This document shows positions 56,373 through 64,000 of a stretch of DNA of 64,000 nt, piece by piece. Within the stretch, counting starts at the first letter, position 1; each line of letters opens with the position of its first letter. Source of the DNA: DASXQK01 sp963757155. Lineage in GTDB: Bacteria; Pseudomonadota; Alphaproteobacteria; Dongiales; Dongiaceae. A program made the position numbers and the translations under genes. The notes under the pieces are model-generated. The model had not been told where the DNA came from. It ran no database searches and worked only from the letters and a program-made list of their open reading frames with translations. The stretch covers positions 191,051 through 255,050 of the forward strand of contig CAVWQS010000037.1 of NCBI GenBank assembly GCA_963757155.1, written 5' to 3'.

Positions 56373-57365
56373 CTAGGTGTTTAGTCCCGGCATTTGCTGG
56401 AGCGGGTTGAGTTTGAATTGCTGGGGCTGTGAAGTCCATGCCTTACAGACGAATTCGTAAGGGGTGAGGCCTTTGAGGGTCTTGAGCCTTCTGGCGAAGT
56501 TGTAGGCGCTGACGAAGTCCCGCAGATGCGTGCGCAGCTGATCGTGGGATTCGTAGAAGTAGCGTTTGACGGTGGCGTCCTTGATCGTGCGATTTATCCG
56601 CTCGACTTGGCCATTCGTCCACGGATGCTTTGGCTTCGTCAGCCTGTGGTCAACATCATTGGTGGCGCAGGCATATTCGAAGGCATGCGCTCGGAAGGGC
56701 TTCTGCTCGGCGATCATCTCCCTGATTTCCACCGGCGACCAGGAGTTGCCAGTGGGATCGGTGAAGTGGGTTCCGTTATCGGTAAGGACCGTGTGGACCT
56801 TGTAAGGGACGGCCTCAATCAGCCGACGCAGGAAGTCTGCGGCGTCGCGCCGCGAGACCGTCTCGCGGAGTTCGACAAAGGCGAACTTCGAGGTCCTGTC
56901 GATGGCGACAAGGAGATAGAGCTTGCCCTCGGCGGTTCGAACCTCCGCGATGTCGATATGGAAATAGCCGATCGGATAGGCCTTGAACTTCCGCTTGGGC
57001 GAGGCCTCGCCTTCGACCTGGGGCAGCCTCGAGACTCCGTGGCGCTGCAAGCAGCGGTGCAACGACGAGCGCGTCAGATGCGGGATGGTCGGCTGAAGCG
57101 CGTACAGGCAGTCGTCCAGCGGCAGCAGCGTATGCCTGCGGAAGGCGACGATCACCGCTTCTTCCTCGATGCTGAGAACCGTTGAAGCAGCGTCTTTAGG
57201 GCCGGTCGGAAGGTCGGCGACCGATCCGCGCTTCTTCCACTTAGCGACGGTTTTCGGGTTGATCCCGTAGCGCTTCGCCAGCGCCCTCAGGCTCGCTTGA
57301 CTATGTTGTATCGCTCGACGGACTGCCTCTGTCGTCGTGGCGCTCCCATGAAGAATCTGGCCCAT
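56373..57365 (-). CDS. IS481-family transposase, copy 1
   Basis: 330 residues. HTH region (ASLRALAKRYGINPKTVAKWKKRG), then the rve DDE core: first Asp in YFHIDIAEV, second in LTDNGTHF, Glu in NGQVERINRTIKD. The stop codon TAG is not inside the element; it is formed by the CTAG of the target site (last residues MPGLNT). Intact and probably active. Confidence 0.95.
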   Translation of the reverse strand: MGQILHGSATTTEAVRRAIQHSQASLRALAKRYGINPKTVAKWKKRGSVADLPTGPKDAASTVLSIEEEAVIVAFRRHTLLPLDDCLYALQPTIPHLTRSSLHRCLQRHGVSRLPQVEGEASPKRKFKAYPIGYFHIDIAEVRTAEGKLYLLVAIDRTSKFAFVELRETVSRRDAADFLRRLIEAVPYKVHTVLTDNGTHFTDPTGNSWSPVEIREMIAEQKPFRAHAFEYACATNDVDHRLTKPKHPWTNGQVERINRTIKDATVKRYFYESHDQLRTHLRDFVSAYNFARRLKTLKGLTPYEFVCKAWTSQPQQFKLNPLQQMPGLNT

Positions 57366-57421
57366 AGCGCATCCTTCGAATCGTTCGATAAGGATGCCCC
57401 ATCAAAGCCCGGGACTAAACA
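56378..57421 (-). mobile_element. IS481-family element, copy 1
   Basis: 1,044 bases with ends TGTTTAGTCCCGG / CCGGGACTAAACA, flanked by a 6-base target duplication CCTAGG (56372-56377 and 57422-57427). Target NCTAGN is the known preference of IS481. Encodes one transposase. Almost identical to copy 2 and in the same orientation. Confidence 0.95.
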
Positions 57422-57587
57422 CCTAGGCCGGAGCTTTCTCAGGCCGCTGAATGTGGATTAGCGGAGCTAATTCAGATGCTTACAGAGTAACACGCGTAAT
57501 GATTTTGTGATATGAATGATCAACGAAGTGGCGCGCCTGGAGCCGTTGGCTATCCTCCCCTGGGGAGCGCAGCTGGAGAGGATTGTA

Positions 57588-59727
57588 ATGGGTTGGTTCG
57601 GACGCCTTGTGATCGGCCTGGCTGCCGTCGCCTCCATGACGGCCGAGGCTGAGGCGCGAATCACGCATCTCGAAATCGCCAAGACCGAGGCCGCCTTCGG
57701 CGGTCAGTCGTTTGGCGAGACGGGCGCTTATGAGCGTCTGACCGGCCGGGTCACGGGGGAGCTTGATCCCGCCGATCCCGCGAACTCCGGCATTCAGGAC
57801 ATCAATCTCGCGCCCCGCAATGCGCGCGGCATGGTCGAATACGTGACCAACGTTGAGCTCCTGAAGCCCGCCGACAGGGCGCGCGGGAATCGAATTCTAT
57901 TCTTCGAAGTCAACAACCGCGGCAACAAGCTAGCGCTCAGCTCCTTCAACGCCGGGGTCATGGGCGGCGTCGCGGACCGGAATGCGCTGTCGTCTCCAGG
58001 CGACGGCTGGCTCATGCGACGGGGCTACACGATGGTGTGGTTCGGGTGGGAAATGGACATGCGCCCGGGCATGAGCCGCGTCGGCATGCCGGCGATTGTG
58101 GCCCATAATCACGACGGCTCCCCGATCACGGAAATCGTGCGCTCCGAGATCATCACGCCGGTTCCGGCGACGAGCGCGCCGATCAGCCTCAGTCAGCAGA
58201 TACAGAACTATCCGATCGGCAGTTACGATAGCTATCCGACGGCGAGCGCGGACAATTCGGCGCCGTTTGCGGACGGATTTCTACCGACGCTGACCGTCAG
58301 GACTCGCGAGCAAGACCCGCGGGAGCCGATTCCCAACTCAGCCTGGAGCTTCGGAATCTGTGAGCAGGGCGGCGCTGTGACGCCTGACGAGAAGCACTCT
58401 GCTATCGCGATGGATTCAAACCGGGACACCTGTACGAATTGATTTACCGCGCCAAGGATCCGACCGTCGGGGGCTTAGGATTTGCCGCCGCGCGCGATCT
58501 TGGCGCCTTCCTGCGCAATTCCGACAAAGACAATTCGGGAACCGCCAATCCGGTTTTTCGAACCGACAATCTCGCCATCATCGAAGGCAGTTCGCAGAGC
58601 GGACGGATGATCCGCAGCCTGCTCGCGCTTGGCTTCAACCGCGACGAGGCAGGGCGCCGCGTATTCGATGGCGCTTTTCCGCACATTGGCGGGGGCCTCA
58701 TGCCGCTCAACGTTCGGTTTGGTCAGCCGGTGCGGGCCTGGGGCGAGCAGACCGACCATCTTTATCCGGCTTACGATTTCCCGTTCACCTATGCGCGCCA
58801 GACTGATCCCGTAACTGAACGAACGAGCGGCCTGTTTGACCGGTGCATCGCAACCGACACCTGCCCGAAACTTTTCCACGTCGCGACCGCGCTTGAGATG
58901 TGGGAAGGGCGCCAGTCGCTCGGCCTGACCGATCCGCTTGGCCGCACCGACGTCGCCGATCCGGCGAACGTCCGCACCTACATCATGGCGAGCACCCAGC
59001 ATGGGGCGGCGCCGCTGCCGCTCGCCGCGCACGCGCCATTCGGCAATTGCCAGCAGCAACCGAACCCGAACCCGCAGATCTGGACCATGCGCGCGCTAAT
59101 GACCGCGTTCACCGCATGGGTGCGCGACGGGGTCGAGCCGCCGCCGAGCGCGAAGCCGAGCGTCGCCGACGGCACGCTTGTTCCTCCGGACAGGGTTCGG
59201 TTTCCCGAGATCCCCGCAAATTTCTATGGCGAGGTGGATAGACCCGCGGTTTCGCCTCTCAAAATCTACGACACCCTCCATGTTCTCGATTTCGGGCCGC
59301 TCTACCGCGCAGAGGACTCGAGTGGGGTGATTGTGCGCGAGCCGCCAAAGGCCGGATCAGGAAGCTACGGAATTCTCGAGATCCAGGTCGACGCCGACGG
59401 CAACGACCTGGCCGGAATTCGATCCGTCTTCCTGCAGACGCCGATCGGCACCTATACGGGCTGGAATTGGGGCACAAGGACCGCTTCGAGAACGGCATGT
59501 GTAATTTGCAGGGGAGCTTCATTCCCTTTGCCTCGACGAAGGCTGAGCGCATCGCGGTGGGCGATCCACGGCTCTCAATCGAGGAGCGCTATCCAACGAA
59601 GGATGCGTATCTCGCGGCGTTCAAGAAAGCCGCAGACGATCTTGTCGCCAAGCGCTTTCTGTTGCCGGACGATGCGGATTCATTGATCAAGACAGCCGAA
59701 ACCGGGGGCGTTCGGAACGCTCCTTAG
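57588..59727 (+). CDS. Secreted alpha/beta-hydrolase-domain protein (two frameshifts)
   Basis: About 713 residues. The start MGWFGRLVIGLAAVASMTAEAEA (57588) is a signal peptide with GGAGAGG ahead. Conserved family text: TYGET-like FGETGAYERLTGRVTGELDP, FFEVNNRGNK, WLMRRGYTMVWFGWEMD, YELIYRAKDPTVGGLGFAAARDLGAFLR, then the nucleophile region IIEGSSQSGRMIRSLLALGFN and FDGAFPHIGGG. Frames shift near 58425 (before DGFKPGHLYE) and near 59470, where AATTGGGG probably lost a T (WNLGHKDRFENGMCNLQGS). It lies between two IS481 copies. Substrate unknown. Confidence 0.85.
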
Positions 59728-59795
59728 GGCTCGACTTCACGGTCTCCCGGTGCTTCGATGCGGACGCTGATTCTTTTGGGCTAAGGCAACCCCCA

Positions 59796-60143
59796 ATGTT
59801 CCGAGTCATAGCGATATTGTCGATTGCTATCGCGATGCAGACCGCCGCGATCGCGCAGGAAGAAGCCAAGCCAGAGACCGTCCAGGTTCATGGCAAGTCG
59901 CTCGCGCTCAGCTGCGCGGAGTGGAAGCGCAATCAGGACGGATCGTGGACGAGCACGGGACCATTGCTCGTAGGAACGGACACAGTGAAGGACGTGACCT
60001 TGCGCGGTGCGAAGGACACCAACGGCCTGGAAGCGAAGTGCGGGAGCGGGGCCAGCCCAGCGGCCAAGCCGCTGCAGAGTGATGATCAGACACGGCATGC
60101 GAAGCATAAGCATCACTCCGCGGAGCCCGGCGACCGGACTTAG
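59796..60143 (+). CDS. Small secreted hypothetical protein
   Basis: 115 residues with a signal peptide (MFRVIAILSIAIAMQTAAIAQ). The remainder has two cysteines (LSCAEWKRNQDGSW; LEAKCGSG) and a His/Lys-rich tail. No family recognised. It lies 68 bases after the hydrolase gene. Confidence 0.6.
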   Translation: MFRVIAILSIAIAMQTAAIAQEEAKPETVQVHGKSLALSCAEWKRNQDGSWTSTGPLLVGTDTVKDVTLRGAKDTNGLEAKCGSGASPAAKPLQSDDQTRHAKHKHHSAEPGDRT

Positions 60144-60211
60144 GGGCGCGCACAGTTTGCGACGCTTTCGGTCGAGATCGGTCACGCCGATCGAGCGCGT
60201 CCCAATGGACC

Positions 60212-61204
60212 CTAGCTGTTTAGTCCCGGCATTTGCTGGAGCGGGTTGAGTTTAAATCGCTGGGGCTGTGAAGTCCATGCCTTACAGACGAATTCGTAAG
60301 GGGTGAGGCCTTTGAGGGTCTTGAGCCTTCTGGCGAAGTTGTAGGCGCTGACGAAGTCCCGCAGATGCGTGCGCAGCTGATCGTGGGATTCGTAGAAGTA
60401 GCGTTTGACGGTGGCGTCCTTGATCGTGCAATTCATCCGCTCGACTTGGCCATTCGTCCACGGATGCTTTGGCTTCGTCAGCCTGTGGTCAACATCATTG
60501 GTGGCGCAGGCATATTCGAAGGCATGCGCTCGGAAGGGCTTCTGCTCGGCGATCATCTCCCTGATTTCCACCGGCGACCAGGAGTCGCCAGTGGGATCGG
60601 TGAAGTGGGTTCCGTTATCGGTAAGGACCGTGTGGACCTTGTAAGGGACGGCCTCAATCAGCCGACGCAGGAAGTCTGCGGCGTCGCGCCGCGAGACCGT
60701 CTCGCGGAGTTCGACAAAGGCGAACTTCGAGGTCCTGTCGATGGCGACAAGGAGATAGAGCTTGCCCTCGGCGGTTCGAACCTCCGCGATGTCGATATGG
60801 AAATAGCCGATCGGATAGGCCTTGAACTTCCGCTTGGGCGAGGCCTCGCCTTCGACCTGGGGCAGCCTGGAGACTCCGTGGCGCTGCAAGCAGCGGTGCA
60901 ACGACGAGCGCGTCAGATGCGGGATGGTCGGCTGAAGCGCGTACAGGCAGTCGTCCAGCGGCAGCAGCGTATGCCTGCGGAAGGCGACGATCACCGCTTC
61001 TTCCTCGATGCTGAGAACCGTTGAAGCAGCGTCTTTAGGGCCGGTCGGAAGGTCGGCGACCGATCCGCGCTTCTTCCACTTAGCGACGGTTTTCGGGTTG
61101 ATCCCGTAGCGCTTCGCCAGCGCCCTCAGGCTCGCTTGACTATGTTGTATCGCTCGACGGACTGCCTCTGTCGTCGTGGCGCTCCCATGAAGAATCTGGC
61201 CCAT
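60212..61204 (-). CDS. IS481-family transposase, copy 2
   Basis: 330 residues, differing from copy 1 at a handful of positions (TGDSWSP for TGNSWSP, VERMNCTIK for VERINRTIK, QRFKL for QQFKL, terminal LNS for LNT). DDE motifs unchanged. Its stop TAG is again supplied by the target CTAG. Confidence 0.95.
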   Translation of the reverse strand: MGQILHGSATTTEAVRRAIQHSQASLRALAKRYGINPKTVAKWKKRGSVADLPTGPKDAASTVLSIEEEAVIVAFRRHTLLPLDDCLYALQPTIPHLTRSSLHRCLQRHGVSRLPQVEGEASPKRKFKAYPIGYFHIDIAEVRTAEGKLYLLVAIDRTSKFAFVELRETVSRRDAADFLRRLIEAVPYKVHTVLTDNGTHFTDPTGDSWSPVEIREMIAEQKPFRAHAFEYACATNDVDHRLTKPKHPWTNGQVERMNCTIKDATVKRYFYESHDQLRTHLRDFVSAYNFARRLKTLKGLTPYEFVCKAWTSQPQRFKLNPLQQMPGLNS

Positions 61205-61260
61205 AGCGCATCCTTCAAATCGTTCGATAAGGATGCCCCATCAAAGCCCGGGACTAAACA
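60217..61260 (-). mobile_element. IS481-family element, copy 2
   Basis: 1,044 bases, same ends as copy 1, with target duplication CCTAGC (60211-60216 and 61261-61266). The right duplication contains the TAG stop of cobQ, so the insertion hit the last codon boundary of cobQ without changing its product. Confidence 0.95.
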
Positions 61261-61261
61261 C

Positions 61262-62716
61262 CTAGCGGGCGGCGGCAAGCAGCGCGTCGCAATCGAGATG
61301 CGCCTCGCAATGGTCAGCGAGCGCGTCGAGTGTAAGCTCGATCGCCGGCTCGTAGTTGATCCCAGCGGTCGTTCCGAGCGCCGCGAGCCACCCCGCGCGC
61401 TGGCGATCGTCGGCGAACAGCCCATGCACGTAGGCGCCGGCGATCTGGCCGCTTTGAGACACTGCGCCGTCAAGCTTGCCGTCCGCGAAGCGAAAAAGCG
61501 GCCGCGCACAATCTGGACCTTTCGTCTCGCCGACATGCATCTCGTAGCCCCGGAACAGTGCGCCATTCGTGAGGCACACTCCTTCGACTTGGCGCAGCAT
61601 CTTCTCACCGGTCAGCACGGTGGCGACGTCAAGCAGCTTGAGGCCCTCGATCTCGTCGGACGGCCCCTCCATCCCGTGCGGGTCTGAAACGCTCTCGCCC
61701 AGCATCTGGTAGCCGCCGCAGATTCCAAGAATTCGTCCGCCGCGCCGCGCATGGGCGAGGAGGTCGATATCCCAGCCTTGTTCACGAAAGAATTTGAGAT
61801 CGGCGATCGTCGCCTTGCTGCCAGGCAGGATGACAAGGTCGGCGATCGGCAGCGGCTCGCCAGGGCGGACAAACACGAGCCGCACGGAGGGCTCAATGTG
61901 CAACGGGTCGAAGTCGTCGAAATTGGCGATGCGCGCCAGCATTGGCACGGCGATGGTCACCGCGCCGTCGGTTCGCGGCTTCTTGTCGCCAAGGCTGAAT
62001 GCGTCTTCCGCCGGCAGCCGCGCGGCCTCGGCAAAGAACGGCAGGAGGCCGAAGGCGCGCCAGTGCGTGTGCGCTTCGAGCGCCATCATGCCGCTCAGGA
62101 ACAGGTTCGCGTCGCCGCGGAACTTGTTGACGATGAAGCCGACGACGGTCGCGGCATCCTCGGGCGCAAGCGCCGCCTTGACGCCGAGAATCTGCGCGAA
62201 AATGCCTCCGCGATCGATGTCGCCGACCAGCGCGACCGGACAGCCGGCGGCGCGCGCGAAGCCCATATTTGCGATGTCACCCTCGCGCAGGTTGATCTCG
62301 GCCGCGCTGCCCGCGCCTTCGACGAGCAGGAGATCGGCGTTAGCGCTTATGCGCGCATAGCTGTCGAGCACGGCGCTCATCAGTTTGGGTTTGAGGGCCT
62401 GATATTCGCGCGCTGGCGCATTGCCAATAACCTTGCCCTGGACGACGACTTGCGCGCCGACCTCGCTCTGGGGTTTGAGCAAAACCGGGTTCATGTGCAC
62501 GCTCGGAGGAACGCCGCATGCGCGCGCCTGCAGAGCCTGGGCGCGGCCGATCTCGCCGCCGTCGTCCGTTACCGCAGCGTTGTTCGACATGTTCTGCGGC
62601 TTGAACGGACGGACGCGAAGCCCGCGCTTCGTGAACGCACGGCAGAGGCCCGCGACGATCAGCGACTTGCCGACGTCCGATCCGGTCCCCTGGAACATGA
62701 GCGCCCGAGCGGTCAA
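61262..62716 (-). CDS. cobQ: Cobyric acid synthase
   Basis: 484 residues. Amidates four carboxyl groups of adenosylcobyrinic acid a,c-diamide using glutamine and ATP. The start is taken as TTG at 62716, overlapping the cobO stop as TTGA and giving MTARALMFQGTGSDVGKSLIVAGLCRAF; an in-frame ATG lies at 62698. N-terminal P-loop-like domain (GTGSDVGKS; FKPQNMSNNAAVT). C-terminal triad glutamine amidotransferase (ILGICGGYQMLGE with the nucleophile Cys; GAYVHGLF with His). Confidence 0.95.
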   Translation of the reverse strand: MTARALMFQGTGSDVGKSLIVAGLCRAFTKRGLRVRPFKPQNMSNNAAVTDDGGEIGRAQALQARACGVPPSVHMNPVLLKPQSEVGAQVVVQGKVIGNAPAREYQALKPKLMSAVLDSYARISANADLLLVEGAGSAAEINLREGDIANMGFARAAGCPVALVGDIDRGGIFAQILGVKAALAPEDAATVVGFIVNKFRGDANLFLSGMMALEAHTHWRAFGLLPFFAEAARLPAEDAFSLGDKKPRTDGAVTIAVPMLARIANFDDFDPLHIEPSVRLVFVRPGEPLPIADLVILPGSKATIADLKFFREQGWDIDLLAHARRGGRILGICGGYQMLGESVSDPHGMEGPSDEIEGLKLLDVATVLTGEKMLRQVEGVCLTNGALFRGYEMHVGETKGPDCARPLFRFADGKLDGAVSQSGQIAGAYVHGLFADDRQRAGWLAALGTTAGINYEPAIELTLDALADHCEAHLDCDALLAAAR

Positions 62717-63321
62717 AATTCGATCGCTTCCTGTGCGCGCACACCCGCGGCGAAGTGGTGCTTCACAAGCACGAACTCGGTGACGCAATCGGCGGCCTCG
62801 ATCATTTCCGGCTTGGCGTTGCGCCCGGTCACGACGACATGCAGGCCGGGGCGCCGCTTGACGAGCTCCGCGACGACCTCAGCGAGTGGCAGATAGTCGT
62901 AGCGAAGCGCGATGCTGAGCTCGTCGAGCACGAGGAGGCGGATCGAGGGATCCGCCATCATGCGCTTGGCCTCCACCCAGGCGGCGCTCGCCGCCGCGAC
63001 ATCGCGCTCGCGGTCCTGCGTCTCCCAGGTGAAGCCTTCGCCCATCGTGCGCCATTCGGCCTGAGGGCCGAAGCGCTCGATGGCCATCCGCTCGCCTGTC
63101 GACCAAGCACCCTTGATAAACTGCACCACGCCAATGCGATGGCCACGGCCAAGCGTCCGCAACGCGAGTCCGAAGGCTGCTGTCGATTTGCCCTTGCCCG
63201 GACCGGTGTGGACGATCAGAAGGCCTTTTTCGAGAATAGGCTTCGCAGCGACCTCGGCGTCCTGGACGGCCTTGCGCTTGGCCATTTTGGCTTTGTGCCG
63301 GTCATCTTCAGAGGGGCTCAT
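62713..63321 (-). CDS. cobO: Cob(I)yrinic acid a,c-diamide adenosyltransferase
   Basis: 202 residues, CobA/CobO/BtuR family. Walker A LLIVHTGPGKGKSTAAFG, then GRGHRIGVVQFIKGAWSTGE and LLVLDELSIALRYDYL, ending VKHHFAAGVRAQEAIEF. Attaches the adenosyl ligand to cobalt. Coupled to cobQ by a 4-base overlap. Confidence 0.96.
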   Translation of the reverse strand: MSPSEDDRHKAKMAKRKAVQDAEVAAKPILEKGLLIVHTGPGKGKSTAAFGLALRTLGRGHRIGVVQFIKGAWSTGERMAIERFGPQAEWRTMGEGFTWETQDRERDVAAASAAWVEAKRMMADPSIRLLVLDELSIALRYDYLPLAEVVAELVKRRPGLHVVVTGRNAKPEMIEAADCVTEFVLVKHHFAAGVRAQEAIEF

Positions 63322-63389
63322 GTGGTCATGTTCCGGCGACGCCAGGCGCCGATGCGCCAGGACCTAGATCGGACAGAGCATAGACCGCC

Positions 63390-64000
63390 TCATTGCGATG
63401 CGACCAGCGGCGCTTTCGGGGCCGCGCCGCACCGCTCGAGCACCATCGGCGATCTCTCGGGTTCGGAACCTCTCGCGACCCGGAGCAGCCCGTTGTCCAG
63501 ATCAGTCAGGCTGTGCAGGGCGATCGGAGCGCCATGAAAGACCCGGAAGCGGACGCTGACGACACGCGGATTGCAAGGGGACAAGGGGATGTAATGCAGC
63601 ACGATCAGGCGGGGGTAGGCGAGGATTTCGCCGAATTCGTAGACGCGCTCGATCCCCAATCCTTGCACGTTGCGATCGCGGTTCGGGGGGTTGATCGAAT
63701 AAAATCCGGTCACCATCGAGGGATCGAAGGCGTAGACGCGGCGGATGCGCCGATCGGAATAAGCCGCGAGCTGAGCCAGTCCGCCGCCTAACGAGTGGCC
63801 AACCGCGACAATCTCGGTCGAACCCCTCGGTAGCACTTGTCGCGTTCGACATGGCCGATGAAGTCGCCAACATGGTCGCGGACCTGATCGTACTGGTCGT
63901 AGACGGGAAAGGCGCGCAGGATCCAATGGAAGTTGGATTCCCAGTCTCCCTTGTCGCCACCGATAGTTCCGCGAAAGGCGATGACGGCTTCGGGACATTC
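63390..64000 (-). CDS. Class 3 lipase-like hydrolase (5' end outside window, one frameshift)
   Basis: The C-terminal part of an alpha/beta hydrolase. The upstream piece reads ECPEAVIAFRGTIGGDKGDWESNFHWILRAFPVYDQYDQVRDHVGDF in one phase. After a shift near 63830 it continues TEIVAVGHSLGGGLAQLAAYS, the GxSxG nucleophile elbow of lipase_3, then RRVYAFDPSMVTGFYSINP. Ends VLERCGAAPKAPLVASQ. Start is beyond 64000. Confidence 0.75.
   Translation of the reverse strand, partial: MSRSRHRLSRNYRWRQGRLGIQLPLDPARLSRLRPVRSGPRPCWRLHRPCRTRQVLPRGSTEIVAVGHSLGGGLAQLAAYSDRRIRRVYAFDPSMVTGFYSINPPNRDRNVQGLGIERVYEFGEILAYPRLIVLHYIPLSPCNPRVVSVRFRVFHGAPIALHSLTDLDNGLLRVARGSEPERSPMVLERCGAAPKAPLVASQ

Noticed and set aside
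56378..61260. Composite transposon made of two IS481 copies and the hydrolase gene
   Set aside because: Each copy has its own distinct 6-base target duplication (CCTAGG, CCTAGC), so they inserted independently; a composite unit would share one outer duplication.

Overview
The window is GC-rich alphaproteobacterial DNA. The block lexA / comEC / gltX / gltA, the direct-repeat LexA operator GTTC-N7-GTTC, the NDUFS4-type complex I protein and the cobO-cobQ pair all point to that class, most likely Rhodospirillales or a relative. That order-level placement is inference from gene content, not from a phylogeny.

Layout. (1) About 1-21.1 kb holds two giant minus-strand paralogues, each built from alternating parallel beta-helix blocks and long runs of RTX (GGxGxDxLx) calcium-binding repeats. 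The first starts at 9921 and runs off the left edge; the second (21139 to 10818) ends in a type I secretion-like C-terminal domain. (2) 21.7-39.2 kb is ordinary chromosome: citrate synthase, glutamyl-tRNA synthetase, ComEC, LexA, a hydroxypyruvate isomerase-like gene, a form II CO-dehydrogenase-like molybdenum hydroxylase operon (coxG-S-L-M), a SLC13/ArsB-NhaD-type transporter, a DUF192 protein, an O-methyltransferase, a porin, a DUF899 protein, tRNA-Pro(TGG), an NDUFS4-like gene and tRNA-Arg(TCT). (3) 39.3-61.3 kb looks like a mosaic island. It opens with the orphan 3' half of an initiator tRNA. It then carries a very large collagen-like (Gly-Ala-Thr)n adhesin, decayed transposase genes, a sterol-desaturase-like gene, an isoprenylcysteine-methyltransferase-like gene fused to a TPR remnant, and an incomplete Tad/Flp pilus locus (pilin, prepilin peptidase, CpaB, TadG and two TadE-like proteins, but no ATPase, secretin or inner-membrane platform). 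The Tad locus ends abruptly inside a C-terminal fragment of cobD. Two nearly identical IS481-family copies follow, with an alpha/beta-hydrolase gene between them. (4) 61.3-64 kb carries cobQ and cobO of cobalamin synthesis and the end of a class 3 lipase-like gene.

The theme is cell surface and secretion: two RTX/beta-helix exoproteins, a DUF4347/collagen-like exoprotein and Tad pilus parts. All are plausibly adhesion or biofilm factors; no type I secretion ABC transporter is present in the window.

Caveat: single-base frameshifts interrupt many genes, including single-copy genes with otherwise fully conserved protein sequence (coxL, porin, cpaB, tadG, hydrolase, hydroxypyruvate isomerase). 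Several sit in short G, C or T runs. Residual indel errors of a long-read assembly are the simplest explanation. I therefore annotate these as single interrupted genes and mark the shift positions, rather than calling separate fragments.
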